Shown here piece by piece: positions 16,462-23,335 of a stretch of 37,959 nt of DNA. A program made the translations under genes and the position numbers. The stretch's first letter is position 1; every line of letters starts with the position of its first letter. The notes beneath the pieces are model-generated. The model searched no databases, was not told the origin of the DNA, and was given only the letters and a program-made list of their open reading frames with translations. Origin of the DNA: a virus; the IMG/VR virus record IMGVR_UViG_3300021962_007582, positions 1 to 37,959 of that record; one strand, 5' to 3'.

Positions 16462-17757
16462 ATGTATTTCGTAATCGAAACTGAAGAGCAATTAAAGAGT
16501 TTATCAAAACCGGATAAATGCTTCATAGAACTTGTTTCTCTCTCCGAAGAAGCTCATCCGCTACTTACAGCCCCTTGCGTACTTTATTATAACGATTTTG
16601 AGAAGGGGTATATTTTTCCTATCGAACATTCAGAGGCATTTCCTCTTCCCTTAGAAGCAATTGTAAATTTTTTACAAAGCATTCCAAAAGTCTATCTTCT
16701 AGATAAAAAGTGGCATTCTTACTTTTTAGATCTACCTCAAGCTATAGACCTGTACTTTACTATTCTAGATGTAGATAACGAAATAAAAGAGCTTCAGTGT
16801 TATACTCCATTGCATCTTGATTTTTACAATAAATTTAAGTATGACGCAGAAGTAAATACCTTAGTTCCTATTTCCAAGCATTATGAGAGGTGTGAGTGTA
16901 TGTTTGAAAAAGTAAAATGCTATGTCGGACAGGAAAAAAATACAGAATGGCAGAAAAAGTATACCGAGACCTATAAATGGGTAGAAGAACAGGGTCTGCT
17001 TACAGATCCCCGGGTTTTCAATAAGTTCTTCGAACCTGTATGGAAGAGTAGATCTATGAAAGAGAGTAGGATATACACAAGCTATAACCTTTATAACATA
17101 ACCTCACGTCCTACTAATGCTTTTAACGGTATAAACTTTTTAGCTTTTAATAAAGAGAACAATTCTAGAACAGCTTTTATTCCAGAAAACGATGCTTTCG
17201 TAGAGTTTGACTTTGATGGATACCATGTTAGGTTAATTGCTAATATGTTACACCTTGAAATACCGAATAACGAATCAATTCACGTGATTTTAGGTAGGGA
17301 GTATTTTGGAAAGCAGGAATTAACAGCAGAAGAGTATCAAGAATCTAAGAAAATAACGTTTCGCCAGCTTTATAATGGAGTTGAACCTGAATACAGGACA
17401 ATAGAGTTTTTTGATCATGTAGGTGATTTAGTAGAAGCGGCTTGGACTGAGTATAAAAGACGGGGGGTATTGTTGCTACCTAACGGAAGAGCTATTAAAA
17501 TTGAGAATGCAACTCCGCAAAAGCTTTTTAATTACTACGTACAGTGTTTAGAAACAGTAAACAACGTAAAAAAGCTTACAGCTTTAAGAGAATTAATGGA
17601 AGGCAAAAAAAGTAAAGTAGTCTTGGTTGTCTATGATTCTATGCTCATAGACTATTCAGCAGAAGACGGAAAAGGTTTTTTAGCTCAAATTAAAGATGTT
17701 ATAGAAGCGGATAATTACAAAGTAAAAGCAAAAAAAGGTCATAACTACAACTTTTAG
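16462..17757 (+). CDS. Miniature family A DNA polymerase-like protein
   Basis: 431 aa. The C-terminal ~240 residues match a polymerase I palm/fingers: RIYTSYNLYNITSRPTNAFN then GINFLAFN; motif A VEFDFDGYHVRL with D250/D252; a motif B-like ESKKITFRQLYNG (about 294-305); motif C VVYDSMLIDY with D392. The N-terminal ~150 residues have the outline of a 3'-5' exonuclease domain (GYIFPIE, KVYLLDKKWHSYF), but the DET and NxxFD acidic residues are absent. Both palm aspartates needed for metal binding seem present, so activity is possible. A separate full-size family A polymerase begins at 35843. Translesion, priming or structural roles are open (inference). Confidence 0.7.
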   Translation: MYFVIETEEQLKSLSKPDKCFIELVSLSEEAHPLLTAPCVLYYNDFEKGYIFPIEHSEAFPLPLEAIVNFLQSIPKVYLLDKKWHSYFLDLPQAIDLYFTILDVDNEIKELQCYTPLHLDFYNKFKYDAEVNTLVPISKHYERCECMFEKVKCYVGQEKNTEWQKKYTETYKWVEEQGLLTDPRVFNKFFEPVWKSRSMKESRIYTSYNLYNITSRPTNAFNGINFLAFNKENNSRTAFIPENDAFVEFDFDGYHVRLIANMLHLEIPNNESIHVILGREYFGKQELTAEEYQESKKITFRQLYNGVEPEYRTIEFFDHVGDLVEAAWTEYKRRGVLLLPNGRAIKIENATPQKLFNYYVQCLETVNNVKKLTALRELMEGKKSKVVLVVYDSMLIDYSAEDGKGFLAQIKDVIEADNYKVKAKKGHNYNF

Positions 17758-17778
17758 AAGAGTTTAATCCTATTTATT

Positions 17779-18198
17779 ATGGAATTTATCGAATTAACAC
17801 AGGAACAGTTGAAAAATAAGTTATTTTGTACCTTTTCTACCAGGGATAGGTTAGAAGAAACCCTCACCACTATTAAATCTGAGTACGTTATTATGTACGA
17901 TAAGATTTTCGTACTAGAATCAGAAGATTCTGAAGAATACCTGTGTACTTATAATATTGAGCTTCAAGGAAGTAGCGCTAAAGTACTTCCGAATACGATT
18001 CTCTTGCATAGAAAAAAAGAAAGTAATACTCTGTATACTATTAACAGTTTAAACTTGTTAATCAAGTCCTTGAATAAAGGAATACTTGATGTTACCTTTC
18101 GTATTGAGTGGCAGAATTACAGAAATACTGTCCTACTCTCCCAGGGTGAAGACCTGAAAAAGCTCTCTACAAAAATTCACAAGATAGTCAACATTTAG
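17779..18198 (+). CDS. Hypothetical protein between polymerase-like and SSB genes
   Basis: 139 aa, Glu/Leu/Ser-rich, predicted mixed alpha/beta. Starts MEFIELTQEQLKNKLF; no hydrophobic helix, Cys cluster or nucleotide motif. It starts 21 nt after the polymerase-like gene, with no terminator between, so it is probably co-transcribed. Family not recognised; the setting suggests a replication or early-stage role. Confidence 0.55.
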   Translation: MEFIELTQEQLKNKLFCTFSTRDRLEETLTTIKSEYVIMYDKIFVLESEDSEEYLCTYNIELQGSSAKVLPNTILLHRKKESNTLYTINSLNLLIKSLNKGILDVTFRIEWQNYRNTVLLSQGEDLKKLSTKIHKIVNI

Positions 18199-18229
18199 TT
18201 GCTAGAGTGAGCTTTTCTTGCTATTTTTA
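18197..18229 (+). promoter_or_regulatory. Bacteroidota-type promoter upstream of SSB
   Basis: AGTTG (18197-18201, overlapping the upstream stop), exactly 20 nt, then TATTTTTA (18222-18229), 28 nt before the SSB ATG. Confidence 0.6.
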
Positions 18230-18257
18230 AGTAATAATAATCTAAAACATACAAGTT

Positions 18258-19058
18258 ATGATGGACCTAAGTGCTATTAAAAGCAAACTGACTTCCTTGC
18301 AAACTCAAAACAAAGGAGGTCAAAAGAGAGACATGTCTCTTATTCTTTGGAAACCGACTGTAGGAAAGCATTCGGTACGTATTGTTCCAGCGATGTGGGA
18401 CAAATCAAATCCTTTTAAAGAAGTTTTCGTACATTACGGTATTGGTAATCGTACTATGATTTCTTTGGTTAATTTCGGTGAAAAAGATCCTATCGTTGAA
18501 TTTGCTAAGCAATTAGCTTCTTCAGGTGATAAGGAAAATTGGATGATGTCCCGTAAACTTGAACCGAAAATGCGTGTATTTACACCAGTAATTGTACGCG
18601 GAGAAGAAGAAAAAGGAGTTCGGTTGTGGGAATTCGGTAAGCAGATCTATGCTGAATTGCTTAGTCTTGCCGATGATCCTGATGTAGGGGACTACACCGA
18701 CGTTATCCAAGGTCGTGACATTACTATTGAAACTACAGGACCTGAAACTAATGGTACTAGTTTTAATCAGTCAAAAGTACGTGTTCGTACTAAAACAACT
18801 CCTCTCTCTGAAGATGCTAAAGAGGTAGAAAAGTGGTTGAATACTCAACCCGAAGTATTTCCTATCTTTAAAAAGTACTCTTACGACGAGATGAAAGAAT
18901 CTCTACTCTCTTGGTTGAATCCTGAAGAGACTACCGATGAGCCTGCTCCGGTTGCAGCTCCTAAAGTTGAAGCACCTGCCTCTCAGCCTGCTTCCTTTAC
19001 GCTTAATGCAAAACCTAAGCAGAGTATTGATGATGAATTCGCTGAGTTGTTTAAATAA
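18258..19058 (+). CDS. Single-stranded DNA-binding protein (T4 gp32-like)
   Basis: 266 aa. Features of gp32-type SSBs: a basic N-terminal arm (LSAIKSKLTSLQTQNKGG), an OB-fold core beginning ILWKPTVGKHSVRIVP, RDITIETTGP and KVRVRTKTTPL strands, then a Pro/Ala linker and an acidic tail DDEFAELFK that in gp32 recruits other replisome proteins. The whole protein has no cysteine, so the zinc knuckle of T4 gp32 is lost; the usual place holds HYGIGNRTMISLVNFG. It coats ssDNA for replication and recombination and is followed 9 nt later by uvsX, its functional partner. Confidence 0.85.
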   Translation: MMDLSAIKSKLTSLQTQNKGGQKRDMSLILWKPTVGKHSVRIVPAMWDKSNPFKEVFVHYGIGNRTMISLVNFGEKDPIVEFAKQLASSGDKENWMMSRKLEPKMRVFTPVIVRGEEEKGVRLWEFGKQIYAELLSLADDPDVGDYTDVIQGRDITIETTGPETNGTSFNQSKVRVRTKTTPLSEDAKEVEKWLNTQPEVFPIFKKYSYDEMKESLLSWLNPEETTDEPAPVAAPKVEAPASQPASFTLNAKPKQSIDDEFAELFK

Positions 19059-19067
19059 TAAAAAAAT

Positions 19068-20144
19068 ATGTCTAAAGCAAACAGAGCATCGCTTAACGAA
19101 AGTGTAGCAGGTGCCTTAAAAGGTTCTTTTGATCTTGATAAGTTTATTCAGTCTAAGAACTTATCTAGTACTTCAATTAAAATGAAGGAACAAAAGTGGA
19201 TACCTCTATCACCAGCTTTTCAGAATTGTTTGTCTATCCCAGGCATACCTATCGGACATATTACCTTGTTAAGAGGTCATTCCGATACAGGAAAAACTAC
19301 CGCATTACTAGAAGCAGCAGTAAGTGCCCAGAAATTGGGCATCTTACCTGTCTTCATCATTACGGAGATGAAATGGAACTGGGAGCATGCTAGGCAGATG
19401 GGTGTACAGTTTGAAGATGTACCGGATGAGAATGGAGTAGTATCTGATTACAAAGGATTTTTCATTTATATTGATAGAGAGAGGTTAAATACTATTGAAG
19501 ACGTTGCTGCTTTTATTGCTGATCTTCTTGATGAGCAAAAAAATGGTAGACTTCCTTACGACTTACTTTTCTTGTGGGACTCTGTAGGTTCTATTCCTAG
19601 TAGGTTGTCTGTTGAATCCAACAAAAACAACAACGAATGGAATGCAGGAGCTATGTCACAGCAATTTGGTAATTTTATTAACCAGAAAATTGTACTGTCT
19701 CGTAAACAAAGTCAGCCTCATACCAATACTATGCTTGCAGTCAATAAGGTATGGGTAGCTAAGGCAGAGAATATTATGGCTCAACCTAAAATGAAAAATA
19801 AAGGTGGCGATACAATGTACTTTGACTCTTCTTTGATTATTACGTTTGGTAATGTAACTAATTCTGGTACGAATAAAATTAAAGCTACTAAGAACGGAAA
19901 GGACGTAGAGTTTGCTAAACGTACTAAAGTTAGTTGTGATAAGAACCACGTAAACGACGTAACGTCTACAGGCAGGGTAATTATGACTGCACATGGTTTT
20001 ATTGACGATACCAAGCAAGCTATCGATGCTTATAAGAAGCAATACTCTAAAGACTGGTTAAAAACTCTAGGATCTACAGACTTTGATGTAGTGATAGAAA
20101 CTGATGAAGATAATAAAGATATCTTCGACGTTTCAGAGGAATAG
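19068..20144 (+). CDS. uvsX: UvsX-like RecA-family recombinase
   Basis: 358 aa. Walker A GHSDTGKTT at residues 70-78, preceded by the GIPIGHITLLRG strand; VFIITEMKWNWEHARQMG then follows, and LLFLWDSVGSIPS is the Walker B strand. The SPAF/SIPGIPIGH start and QQFGNFINQKIVLSRK helix are typical of T4 UvsX. It forms filaments on ssDNA and drives strand invasion for recombination-dependent replication. It sits directly after the SSB. The acidic C-terminus (ETDEDNKDIFDVSEE) matches that of other UvsX proteins. Confidence 0.88.
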   Translation: MSKANRASLNESVAGALKGSFDLDKFIQSKNLSSTSIKMKEQKWIPLSPAFQNCLSIPGIPIGHITLLRGHSDTGKTTALLEAAVSAQKLGILPVFIITEMKWNWEHARQMGVQFEDVPDENGVVSDYKGFFIYIDRERLNTIEDVAAFIADLLDEQKNGRLPYDLLFLWDSVGSIPSRLSVESNKNNNEWNAGAMSQQFGNFINQKIVLSRKQSQPHTNTMLAVNKVWVAKAENIMAQPKMKNKGGDTMYFDSSLIITFGNVTNSGTNKIKATKNGKDVEFAKRTKVSCDKNHVNDVTSTGRVIMTAHGFIDDTKQAIDAYKKQYSKDWLKTLGSTDFDVVIETDEDNKDIFDVSEE

Positions 20145-20147
20145 TCC

Positions 20148-20155
20148 TATCTTTA
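20148..20155 (+). promoter_or_regulatory. Possible -7 promoter box upstream of denV
   Basis: TATCTTTA followed by GAGAAAATAAGTTATG. The position 20 nt upstream holds TTCG rather than TTG, so the -33 element is weak. Confidence 0.35.
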
Positions 20156-20168
20156 GAGAAAATAAGTT

Positions 20169-20615
20169 ATGACAAGAATTAATTTAGGAATCCCGGTTAA
20201 AGAATTAACCAATAAGCATTTAATTGCTGAACATAGGGAGTTAAAACGTATACCTAATGTAGTAGCAAAAGGTAGATGTAATCTTAAAAATATTCCCACA
20301 CAATTTACTCTCGGTAAAGGTCATGTATCATTTTTTTACGACAAGCTAGGCTATCTAAGAGAACGGTACATTGATCTTTACAACGAGTGTATTACACGAG
20401 GTTTTAATGTTCAAAGCTATCTTGCTTCTTGGGACGGTGTCCCGCAAGAACTGTTAAACGGATACACGCCCACAGCTAGAGATACTGAAATAATTCGAGA
20501 AAGAATAGCTGAGAGACTAGCTAATCCTATCGCTAAACAAAAGAAGAATGGATTACAGGAAGATGTTCGAACAGATGGAAAAACAAGAACCAGTAGAGCT
20601 ACACAAAAACAGTAG
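20169..20615 (+). CDS. denV: Pyrimidine dimer DNA glycosylase / endonuclease V (DenV)
   Basis: 148 aa. The N-terminus MTRINLGIPVKELTNKHLIA, then EHRELKRIP, closely follows T4 endonuclease V (MTRINL...HLMAEYRELPRV). T2, whose amino group is the nucleophile after Met removal, R23, E24 (the catalytic Glu) and R27 are all present, as is the GKGHVSFFYDKLGYLRERYI block. The enzyme removes UV-induced cyclobutane pyrimidine dimers and nicks the abasic site. It is a little longer than T4 DenV (138 aa), with a Lys/Arg/Thr-rich tail that overlaps the next gene. The tail may be non-functional and kept only by the overlap. Confidence 0.93.
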   Translation: MTRINLGIPVKELTNKHLIAEHRELKRIPNVVAKGRCNLKNIPTQFTLGKGHVSFFYDKLGYLRERYIDLYNECITRGFNVQSYLASWDGVPQELLNGYTPTARDTEIIRERIAERLANPIAKQKKNGLQEDVRTDGKTRTSRATQKQ

Positions 20616-21546
20616 GGTTTTAATTGTTGATTCTTTAAATACTTTTTTACGTAGTTTCGCAGCTATTGGACATGTTAATCCAAGCGGTGCACACGTTGGT
20701 GGACTAGGAGGTTTTTTAAAATCAATCGGATCAGCTATAAGACAGTTACGTCCTACAAGAGTTATTCTTGTCTTCGACGGACAGGGAGGATCTACCAATA
20801 AAAGATACCTCTATCCAGAGTATAAAGCTAATAGACATATTACTAAAATTTCAAACTGGGATGCTTTCGATAACCAAGAAGAAGAGTCAGAGTCAATAAC
20901 AGCTCAGATCGTGCGTCTGATTAGTTATCTCAAGTGTCTCCCTGTTGATTTAGTTGTTATAGATAAAATTGAAGCTGACGACGTTATTGGGTATCTTGCA
21001 AAGCAATTTAATGAGCAAGTATACATCCTATCTACCGATCAAGACTATTTACAGCTTGTAACAGACAGGGTTTCTGTTTTCTCTCCAATTAAGAGAGTAG
21101 TCTATAGTCCAGAATTAGTACTCAAGGAGTATGGTATACCGTCTCATAACTTTCTTACACATAAGATTATAGTAGGAGATAAAGGAGACAACGTACCAGG
21201 GGTGAGAGGTATTGCGGCTAAGACTTTAATTAAGCTATTTCCTACTATTGCCGGTGAAGATAAAATTACATTGAAAGACTTACTGCAGGAATGTGAAGGA
21301 AAAGATAAGAAGTATGCCGATGTTTATAATTTTAGAAAGCAACTAGAGATCAACCAAAAGTTGATGGATTTAGAGAATCCAAACATACCTGAAGCAGACA
21401 AAGAAGTATTAGATTATACTGTAGCTAACCACAATAGTGTTTTTAACCCTGATTGTTTTATTAAGCTATACAACGAAGATCAGTTAGGGAAGACTTTACT
21501 AAATCCACAGATGTGGTTGAATGAAACTTTTGCTAAACTATTGTAG
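20548..21546 (+). CDS. 5'-3' exonuclease / flap endonuclease (T4 RNase H-like)
   Basis: 332 aa. PIN/FEN-type nuclease: VLIVDSLNTFLR (first Asp), VILVFDGQGG, KIEADDVIGYLA, YILSTDQDYLQL and VGDKGDNVPGVRGI (the helix-hairpin-helix Asp cluster) carry the acidic residues that bind two metal ions. It would remove RNA primers and 5' flaps on the lagging strand, as T4 rnh does. The first ATG overlaps denV by 68 nt; ATGs at 20563 and 20575 are also in frame and would keep all motifs, so the exact start is uncertain. Confidence 0.87.
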   Translation: MDYRKMFEQMEKQEPVELHKNSRVLIVDSLNTFLRSFAAIGHVNPSGAHVGGLGGFLKSIGSAIRQLRPTRVILVFDGQGGSTNKRYLYPEYKANRHITKISNWDAFDNQEEESESITAQIVRLISYLKCLPVDLVVIDKIEADDVIGYLAKQFNEQVYILSTDQDYLQLVTDRVSVFSPIKRVVYSPELVLKEYGIPSHNFLTHKIIVGDKGDNVPGVRGIAAKTLIKLFPTIAGEDKITLKDLLQECEGKDKKYADVYNFRKQLEINQKLMDLENPNIPEADKEVLDYTVANHNSVFNPDCFIKLYNEDQLGKTLLNPQMWLNETFAKLL

Positions 21547-21550
21547 TATA

Positions 21551-21583
21551 AGTTGAAAGATTAATAAAAATAAGCTAAATTAA
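21551..21583 (+). promoter_or_regulatory. Weak Bacteroidota-type promoter candidate
   Basis: AGTTG (21551-21555), exactly 20 nt, then TAAATTAA (21576-21583). Only 3 nt remain before the helicase ATG, so it would give a leaderless or nearly leaderless message, or the -7 match may be chance. Confidence 0.3.
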
Positions 21584-21586
21584 GTT

Positions 21587-22963
21587 ATGAGTGTTTTGAA
21601 TCAACTGAACCAGTACGGGGTAAGCTTTCAGATTAAGGTGTTATCGAGCTTGTTAAAGCATAAAGAGTTCTTACAAGGTATTTACGATATCTTAGAGGAG
21701 GATTACTTTGATAATCCTGCCCATAAATGGATTGTAGAGGAGATGCTTAAGTACTACTACAAGTATCACACCACACCGACTCTTGATGTACTGCAGGTAG
21801 AAGTTAAAAAGATCGATAACGAAGTATTAAAAGTATCCGTTATTGAACAACTTAAAGAAGCCTACAAAGCCTCTAACGAAGATAGAGATTTCGTAGAACA
21901 AGAATTTGCTAACTTTTGTAAGAATCAGCAACTTAAGAAAGCTCTCCTCTCTTCTGTAGAACTCCTTGAAAAAGGTCAATACGATGATATTCGGTACCTT
22001 ATCGATACTGCACTTAAAGCAGGATCTGATAAAAATATCGGACACGAGTACGAAAAAGATACTGAAACTCGTTATAGATTAGAAGAAAGAGGTCCAATTG
22101 CAACGCCATGGGAACATATCAACGAACTACTACAAGGAGGATTAGGTGCAGGTGATTTAGGTATTGTATTTGGTAATCCAGGCGGGGGTAAGAGTTGGAT
22201 GTTAACAGCTCTAGGAGCTATGGCAGTATCGGCCGGTCATACTGTTTGCCATTACACTCTTGAACTATCAGAATCCTATGTAGGTAAGAGGTACGACGCT
22301 GTATTCACAGGTATTCGTATACAAGACTTGGGGTTGCATAGAGCCGAAGTAGATGCTGCTATCAATAAGCTTCCCGGCAAGCTGATTATTAAAGAGTTTG
22401 CAATGGGTAAAGCATCTATATCTACTATTGAAAGTCATATTCAAAAGACTGTAGATCTTGGACATAAGCCTGCTCTCATTATTATTGACTATGTAGATTT
22501 ACTTAAGTCTAAGAGAAAGTCTATAGACAGAAAAGATGAAATTGATGATATCTATATATCTACTAAGGCCTTAGCTAGAGAACTAAAAATACCTGTCTGG
22601 ACTGTATCACAGGTTAATAGAGCTGGTGCAAAAGATGATATAATTGAAGGAGATAAAGCAGCAGGTTCTTACAGTAAAATTATGATTGCCGATTTCGCTA
22701 TGTCTCTTTCAAGGAAAAGATTGGATAAAGTCAATGGAACCGGTAGAGGTCATATTATGAAAAATAGGTATGGCGGTGATGGAATGACTTATCCTATGAA
22801 AATCAATGCAGAAAATGGTAATATTGAGATTGAAGCACGTGAGATCGGAGAAGACGAACTAACACCAGAAGGATCAGGAAACTCAGGAAAAACACCTGTC
22901 ACTGGATTTAGTGCAGAAGAACGAAATTATCTACAACAAAAGTTCTTTGAATTAGGAAAATAA
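21587..22963 (+). CDS. Replicative DNA helicase (DnaB / T4 gp41-like)
   Basis: 458 aa. A helical N-terminal domain (1-150) is followed by a RecA-like motor: GNPGGGKSW Walker A at 196-204, VCHYTLELSESYVGKRYDA (motif 1a), ALIIIDYVDLL Walker B, and PVWTVSQVNRAG with a GDKAAGSYSKIMIADF motif ahead of the arginine-finger region. It forms a hexamer that unwinds DNA at the fork. The low-complexity Gly/Ser/Thr stretch before the last 20 residues resembles the gp41 linker to the polymerase or primase. It begins 40 nt after the exonuclease gene. Confidence 0.9.
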   Translation: MSVLNQLNQYGVSFQIKVLSSLLKHKEFLQGIYDILEEDYFDNPAHKWIVEEMLKYYYKYHTTPTLDVLQVEVKKIDNEVLKVSVIEQLKEAYKASNEDRDFVEQEFANFCKNQQLKKALLSSVELLEKGQYDDIRYLIDTALKAGSDKNIGHEYEKDTETRYRLEERGPIATPWEHINELLQGGLGAGDLGIVFGNPGGGKSWMLTALGAMAVSAGHTVCHYTLELSESYVGKRYDAVFTGIRIQDLGLHRAEVDAAINKLPGKLIIKEFAMGKASISTIESHIQKTVDLGHKPALIIIDYVDLLKSKRKSIDRKDEIDDIYISTKALARELKIPVWTVSQVNRAGAKDDIIEGDKAAGSYSKIMIADFAMSLSRKRLDKVNGTGRGHIMKNRYGGDGMTYPMKINAENGNIEIEAREIGEDELTPEGSGNSGKTPVTGFSAEERNYLQQKFFELGK

Positions 22964-22965
22964 CC

Positions 22966-22980
22966 TATTTATTACTATAA
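22966..22980 (+). promoter_or_regulatory. Candidate late promoter inside replication region
   Basis: TATTTATTACTATAA, starting 27 nt before the ATG at 22993 and only 2 nt after the helicase stop. Nearly identical to the element upstream of the tail sheath, so the small gene behind it may be expressed late. Confidence 0.45.
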
Positions 22981-22992
22981 AACTGCCTTAAT

Positions 22993-23211
22993 ATGAGTCT
23001 TATTACACTTTACGACGAGAAAAAATCAGCCTTTGGCCCACCTCCAGTACAGGATACGTATGAGCAGTTCGTTTTCAACATGGAAAGGAACGGCACAAAC
23101 GATCTTGTTGAAAGGAATCAAATTGATCCAACCTTTAGACCTCCTCTTCCTGAAGATTCGTATATTTCTCAGACATTCAAGCAGAGTGTAGGAGCAAGCA
23201 GATTACTCTAA
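22993..23211 (+). CDS. Small hypothetical protein, probably late-expressed
   Basis: 72 aa, Pro/Phe/Gln-rich, with no hydrophobic helix: contains SAFGPPPVQDTYEQFVFNME and FRPPLPEDSYISQTFKQS. No family recognised. Its own late-type element suggests a virion or assembly protein stranded among replication genes (inference). A 124-nt A/T-rich gap follows that holds the promoter for the ribonucleotide reductase. Confidence 0.55.
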   Translation: MSLITLYDEKKSAFGPPPVQDTYEQFVFNMERNGTNDLVERNQIDPTFRPPLPEDSYISQTFKQSVGASRLL

Positions 23212-23245
23212 TTTTTATTAAATAGGTTTTAAATTTTTCTGAAAA

Positions 23246-23277
23246 TTTTACATTTTTAGCTGAAATAACTATCTTTA
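23246..23277 (+). promoter_or_regulatory. Promoter candidate upstream of ribonucleotide reductase
   Basis: TTTT (23246-23249), 20 nt, then TATCTTTA (23270-23277), the same -7 box as at 5105 and 29231. The -33 box is TTTT rather than TTG. It leaves a 58-nt leader, the longest here. Confidence 0.45.
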
Positions 23278-23335
23278 GAAGCATAGACTAAGGACAATAT
23301 TAATATTATAAAAACAACAATTAAACATTTAGAGA

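Noticed and set aside
17771-17778. TATTTATT resembling the candidate late element
   Set aside because: It touches the ATG at 17779, so a start downstream of it could not make this protein's message; kept only as possible background.
19656-20042. 128-aa open frame on the - strand across uvsX
   Set aside because: Overlaps the conserved uvsX coding region, is Cys/Ser/Ile-rich without motif, and no start context or promoter supports it.
23231-23248. AAATTTT/AAAATTT hairpin before the RNR gene as a terminator
   Set aside because: A/T-only stem with weak pairing in a 124-nt A/T-rich gap; not convincing.
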